Origin: Pseudomonas putida
Lineage (GTDB): Bacteria > Pseudomonadota > Gammaproteobacteria > Pseudomonadales > Pseudomonadaceae
Direction of reading: 5' to 3'
Length of the DNA stretch: 64,000 nt
Assembly: GCA_029953615.1 (NCBI GenBank)
Contig: CP124529.1
Location: forward strand, 1,302,001-1,366,000
The notes under the pieces were generated by a model that saw only the letters and a list, made by a program, of their open reading frames with translations, was not told the origin of the DNA and made no database searches. A program made the translations under genes and the position numbers. Of the stretch, positions 60,411 through 64,000 are shown one piece after another. Positions within the stretch are counted from its first letter, which is position 1; each line of letters begins with the position of its first letter.

Positions 60411-60502
60411 GGCGCTTCGCGGCTAAAGCCGCTCCCACAGGGACCGTGCTGCTCTCGAGGCTGGCGCGGTCCCTGTGGGAGCGGGTTCACCCGCGAATCG
60501 AG
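60411..60502. repeat. REP inverted pair, diverged family A
   Basis: TTCGCGGCTAAAGCCGCTCC faces GGAGCGGGTTCACCCGCGAA. The two arms have different centres (GGCTAAAGCC and GGGTTCACCC), unlike the other pairs. Confidence 0.75.
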
Positions 60503-60636
60503 GGCGCAGCCCTCGCCGAGGCCTCCAGTTTCATCCGCGGGCTCCTCCCCGGCTTGCACAAACTTGCGCATTTGTCCCACAGGTAGCTGTAAGCCATCCC
60601 TCAGCGCAGTAGGATGGCTGGCAAGAGGAACCGCCT

Positions 60637-61513
60637 ATGACCCCACTCACCCAGCTGCAAGTGTTCAACGCCATGCACGCCTCGCCCCACGCCCGGCTGG
60701 AGCTGAGCGCGCACCTGGGCGACGGGCTGGCGGCGGCGTTGTGGAGCAACCGCGACGATGCCCGCGACTACCAGGCACCGAGCCATCACACGCTGTCGTG
60801 TTACATCGCCGACGGCACCGGCACCTTCCGCCGCCAGCGCCCGGGCGACAAAGGGGCTCCCGACAAGCTGTGCGTGATGCCGGCCGGGCACGAGTCCAAC
60901 TGGGTGGTCAACGGCGCGATCCGCCTGGCACACCTGTATGTCAGCGAGGCGCAATTCGCCCTGGGCTGCGTGCGCCTGCTCGACCGTGAATCCGCGTGAG
61001 CTGCAACTGCAGGAAGCGACCTTTCTTGATGACCCGCAGCAGGCCACGCGCTTTCGCCAACTGATAACCCTGGACTGGGACGAACCTGGCGAACGCCTGC
61101 TGGCCAGCAGCCTTGCGCACGAGATCGTCGACCATGCGCTGCTCAGCCAGGTCGGGCTGCGCCAGGGCTTGCGCCTGAAAGGCGGGCTGGCACCGAGCCT
61201 GCGTCGGCAAATGGTCGACTACATCGAAGCGCACCTTGACCAGCCCATCACCCTGGGTGAACTGGCCTTGCGCTGCAACCTGTCCGAATACCACTTTGCG
61301 CGCATGTTCCGCGCCAGTTTCGGGCTGCCGCCGCACCAGTATGTGCTGGCCCGGCGGCTGCACCGGGCCTGCCAGCTGTTGCGGCTGGGGGTGATGCCGT
61401 TGGGGGAGATTGCCCTGTTGTGCGGGTTTGCCAGTGCCAGCCATTTCAGTAACCGGTTCCGCCAGGCCATTGGTGCCACACCAGGTGAGTACCGTTTGGC
61501 CTTCAATTTGTGA
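60637..61513 (+). pseudogene. AraC-family regulator, frame broken by one extra base
   Basis: The first frame (from ATG 60637, AAGAGGAA upstream) gives an N-terminal cupin-like sensor half with LSCYIADGTGTFRRQRPGDK and stops early after VRLLDRE. The second frame carries on ELQLQEATFLDDPQQATRF and contains the two helix-turn-helix motifs (ITLGELALRCNLSEYHFARM and LLCGFASASHFSNRFRQAIG). Removing one base at GAATCCGCG (60988-60996) restores VRLLDREPRELQLQE and gives 291 residues, normal for the family. The target is unknown; the neighbouring EamA gene is the usual kind of partner. Confidence 0.82.
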
Positions 61514-61515
61514 AG

Positions 61516-61637
61516 TTGGGGCTGCTTTGCAGCCCATCGCCGGCAAGCCAGCTCCCACAAGATTTTCACAAGCCTGAACTTGTCACTAAACCTGTGGGAG
61601 CTGGCTTGCCGGCGATGGGCCGCAAAGCGGCCCCAAC
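61516..61637. repeat. REP inverted pair, family B, with GTTGGGGC arms
   Basis: CATCGCCGGCAAGCCAGCTC faces GAGCTGGCTTGCCGGCGATG, with outer arms GTTGGGGCTGC and GCGGCCCCAAC. It lies between the convergent araC-type and receptor genes. Confidence 0.88.
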
Positions 61638-61640
61638 TAC

Positions 61641-64000
61641 CTAGAACTCAAAGGTGCTGGACAAGCTCACCTGCCGCGCATCCCCGATAGCCACAAAGTA
61701 CTGGTTCACCGCCGAGCTGTAGTAAACCTTGTCGAACAGGTTCTTCACGTTCAGTTGCAGCAGCACCTTGTGCTCGTCGAGCCGGGTCTCGTAGCTGGCG
61801 AAGGCATCGGCCACGGTATAGGACGGCAGGTCGAAGGTGTTGGTCGGGTTACCCGCCCGCTCGCCCACATACCGGGCCCCTGCGCCGATGCGTAGGCGAT
61901 CGCCCCCGAACAGGCTGCCATAGTCATAAACCGCCGACAGCGAACCACTGTGCCGGGCCACGTTCTGCAGGCGGTTGCCCTTGAGGTCTGGGTCCTTGGT
62001 CACTTGCGCATCGGTGAAGGCGTAGCTGCCGATCAGGCTCCAGCGCTCACTCAGCTGGCCGGTCAGGTCCAGCTCGACGCCACGTGAGCTGACCTCACCA
62101 GCATTGCTGTACACCGTTTCGCGCGTACTGTTATCAAAGTTGGATACGAGCACGTTGCGCTTGGTGATATCGAACAACGCCAAAGTACCCGTAATGCGGC
62201 CCGGTATGTCGAGCTTGGCGCCCAGCTCCCAGGACTTGCCCTCCTCTGGCGCCACCGACGAGTCGAGGACCACATTGCCGACCAGCGGCGCGATAGTCGA
62301 GTTGGGCTTGAACGACTCGCTATAGCTGCCATAAAACGACAGCTGGTCGTCCACCTTGTAGACGATACCTGCATGCGGCACCCACGCCTGACCACTGATG
62401 TCGGTGTTGGCCTTGAACGGGCGGCCACGGCCAGCATACTGGTCGAACTGCTGGAAGCGCGCACCGGCCACCAGGATCCAATGATCGTCCAGGTGCAGTG
62501 CGTCCTGAACAAACAGTGCATCGGTGCGCAGCTTGTCGGTCTGGTCGCTGTCACTAGCTTTTACGGTGGTGCCCTCCACTTCCTGACCGTAGACCGGGTT
62601 TACATAGCTGAAGGCTGATTGTGGGGTCTGCCGAATCATGTCACCGCGGAAAATCTTGCGGTCCTCATGATCGACACCGAACAGCAGGTCGTTCTGCATC
62701 CCCGCCAGTTGCACATTACCGGCCAGGCTAAGCGTGGCGAACTGGTCACGGCTCATGGCGTTGTGGGTGCCGTCGATGCTGCGCGACAGCGTGCCGCTTT
62801 TTTCATTCACGCCGGTCACCCGCACCTGGCTGGCATCATAGGTTTCGCGGTTGAAGCTGTAGCCGAAGTGCAGCTTCCATTCATCGGCCAGCTGGTGGTC
62901 GACCTCCAGGCGGTACAGGTCGGAACGCCCTTCCATGTCGTTGAACGGCTCGTCCAGGCGCCGCGTGGCCGGGATGTCCAGCGGGTGGCCGTTGCTGCCG
63001 AACGCCGTGCCACGGTCGAAGGGATAGAGAAATTCGCGGTGCTCGTAAGCCAGCACTACCTGGGTGTCTTCGCCCAGCCAGGCCAGCGACGGCGCCACCA
63101 GCGATTCGCGGTGCACGCCAAAGTTGCGCCAGTAGTCCTCATCTTCGTGATCGACGATCAGGCGATAGGCGAAGTTGCTGTCGCCCAGCGCACCGGTGCT
63201 GTCGAGCCCGCCACCGCTGCCGTTCTTGCCGCTGCCGTAGGTGGACCCGCGCACGGTCAGGGCGTTGTACTGCGCCAGTTGTGGGCGCTTGCTGACCACG
63301 TTGATCACCCCGCCCGGATCCTGGATGCCGTACAGCAGCGAGGCCGGGCCCTTGAGCACTTCGACGCGCTCGGTGCTGGCATTGAGGTTGCGGCCCTGCA
63401 CGACGGGCATGCCATCGCGCATGATCGAGCCGTCGCGGTTGTCGCCGAAGCCGCGCTTCATCACCGTGTCGGAGGTGCCGCCAAAGTTGTTGCCCTGAGT
63501 GATGCCGCTGACGTTGGCCAGGGCGTCGTCGAGGTTGCGCGGGGCCTGGTCACGGATGACCTGGGCCGGTACCACGTTGATTGCCTGGGGAATGTCCTGG
63601 CTCGGGCCCTGCCCGCGCATGATCGAGGCGGTAGCCGGGGGCTGGTAGCTGTAGTCGTCCAGTTGCGAGCTCACGGTGGTGGCCTGGAGGTTGAGGGCGC
63701 CGGAGGTGTCCACCGCTTCGAGGGTGAAAGTGCGTGCATCGACGCGGCGCCAGGCCAGCCCGGTCGTGCCCAGCAGCTGTTGCAGGGCCTGCTCGGCGCT
63801 GAACCTGCCGTTCAGCGCCGGCGCCGGCACGCCGGGCAGTTCCAGGGTGTAGACGACACCCTGGCCGGTGGTGCGGCTGAAGGCGTTGAGTGCCTGGGCC
63901 AGGGGTTGCGCCGGCTGGGCGAAGGCGTACGCCTGCTGTTGCTCGGCGGCGCAGGCCAGGGGGGAGACAGCGAGTGCCGGGAGCGCGGAAAGGCCTAGCC
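61641..64000 (-). CDS. TonB-dependent siderophore receptor with STN domain (5' end outside window)
   Basis: At least 785 residues are visible and the frame is open to the right edge. It begins inside a signal peptide (SALPALAVSPLACAA). An N-terminal STN signalling domain follows (AQPAQPLAQALNAFSRTTGQ, then FSAEQALQQLLGTTGLAW). Next come the plug (DIPQAINVVPAQVIRDQAPR, RVEVLKGPASLLYG, DPGGVINVVSKRP) and a 22-strand barrel ending in SSTFEF with the terminal Phe. The STN domain means it is a FpvA/FecA-type transducer that signals to a cell-surface sigma/anti-sigma pair, expected beyond 64000. Siderophore unknown; Fur control is expected but the promoter is not in view. Confidence 0.92.
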   Translation of the reverse strand, partial: LGLSALPALAVSPLACAAEQQQAYAFAQPAQPLAQALNAFSRTTGQGVVYTLELPGVPAPALNGRFSAEQALQQLLGTTGLAWRRVDARTFTLEAVDTSGALNLQATTVSSQLDDYSYQPPATASIMRGQGPSQDIPQAINVVPAQVIRDQAPRNLDDALANVSGITQGNNFGGTSDTVMKRGFGDNRDGSIMRDGMPVVQGRNLNASTERVEVLKGPASLLYGIQDPGGVINVVSKRPQLAQYNALTVRGSTYGSGKNGSGGGLDSTGALGDSNFAYRLIVDHEDEDYWRNFGVHRESLVAPSLAWLGEDTQVVLAYEHREFLYPFDRGTAFGSNGHPLDIPATRRLDEPFNDMEGRSDLYRLEVDHQLADEWKLHFGYSFNRETYDASQVRVTGVNEKSGTLSRSIDGTHNAMSRDQFATLSLAGNVQLAGMQNDLLFGVDHEDRKIFRGDMIRQTPQSAFSYVNPVYGQEVEGTTVKASDSDQTDKLRTDALFVQDALHLDDHWILVAGARFQQFDQYAGRGRPFKANTDISGQAWVPHAGIVYKVDDQLSFYGSYSESFKPNSTIAPLVGNVVLDSSVAPEEGKSWELGAKLDIPGRITGTLALFDITKRNVLVSNFDNSTRETVYSNAGEVSSRGVELDLTGQLSERWSLIGSYAFTDAQVTKDPDLKGNRLQNVARHSGSLSAVYDYGSLFGGDRLRIGAGARYVGERAGNPTNTFDLPSYTVADAFASYETRLDEHKVLLQLNVKNLFDKVYYSSAVNQYFVAIGDARQVSLSSTFEF

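Overview
The window is chromosomal DNA of a high-GC gammaproteobacterium that looks like the Pseudomonas putida group. The evidence is a methionine gamma-lyase almost identical in layout to the P. putida mdeA product, a complete Pseudomonas alginate operon, aapJQMP, a DegS/AlgW-type protease, and about twenty REP-type inverted repeat pairs scattered between genes. There is no rRNA, tRNA, CRISPR array, prophage or intact insertion sequence. Most of the window is ordinary core genome.

Layout. 1-8600: end of an aldo/keto reductase, a GlxA-type regulator, zapE, trpS (frame broken), a small alpha/beta hydrolase, zapG, divergent mdeA/mdeR, then a lower-GC patch with a bulb-lectin gene and a 60-residue lipoprotein. 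8800-14000: sulfate activation (cysD, cysNC), a Nif3-family gene (frame broken) and algW. 14100-18500: the aapJQMP amino-acid ABC operon behind a good sigma-54 promoter match. 18590-26082: carboxylesterase, rhlB, moaC-moaD-moaE, a PIN-PhoH ATPase, a degenerate polysaccharide deacetylase and yaaA. 26083-43204: a long AT-rich control region with an AlgU-type promoter and an AlgR-like box, followed by algD-8-44-K-E-G-X-L-I-J-F-A and a terminator. 43266-64000: a small membrane protein, two SDR enzymes, an EmrAB-type tripartite efflux operon, two LysR regulators, a universal stress protein, a decayed Abi-like gene, an AaeXAB-like aromatic-acid efflux operon, a ghrB-type reductase, an EamA exporter, an AraC regulator (frame broken) and the 3' part of a TonB-dependent siderophore receptor running off the right edge.

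The alginate genes form one pathway. AlgA and AlgD make GDP-mannuronate. Alg8 and Alg44 polymerise it under c-di-GMP control. AlgG, AlgX, AlgL, AlgI, AlgJ and AlgF modify and guide the chain in the periplasm. AlgK and AlgE pass it through the outer membrane. AlgW lies in the same window and in related species is the site-1 protease that frees AlgU, which in turn reads the algD promoter.

The least ordinary observations are these. A REP inverted pair sits inside the 5' coding end of algK and is read through in frame. Four conserved genes (trpS, nif3-like, algG, an araC-type regulator) are each broken by what looks like one extra base, a pattern that points to residual sequencing error. An Abi-family gene is reduced to its two ends. 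A polysaccharide deacetylase has lost its catalytic motif. A TTATAAGC motif is shared by the mdeA-mdeR spacer and a hairpin behind mdeR. I did not find a convincing new multi-gene system.
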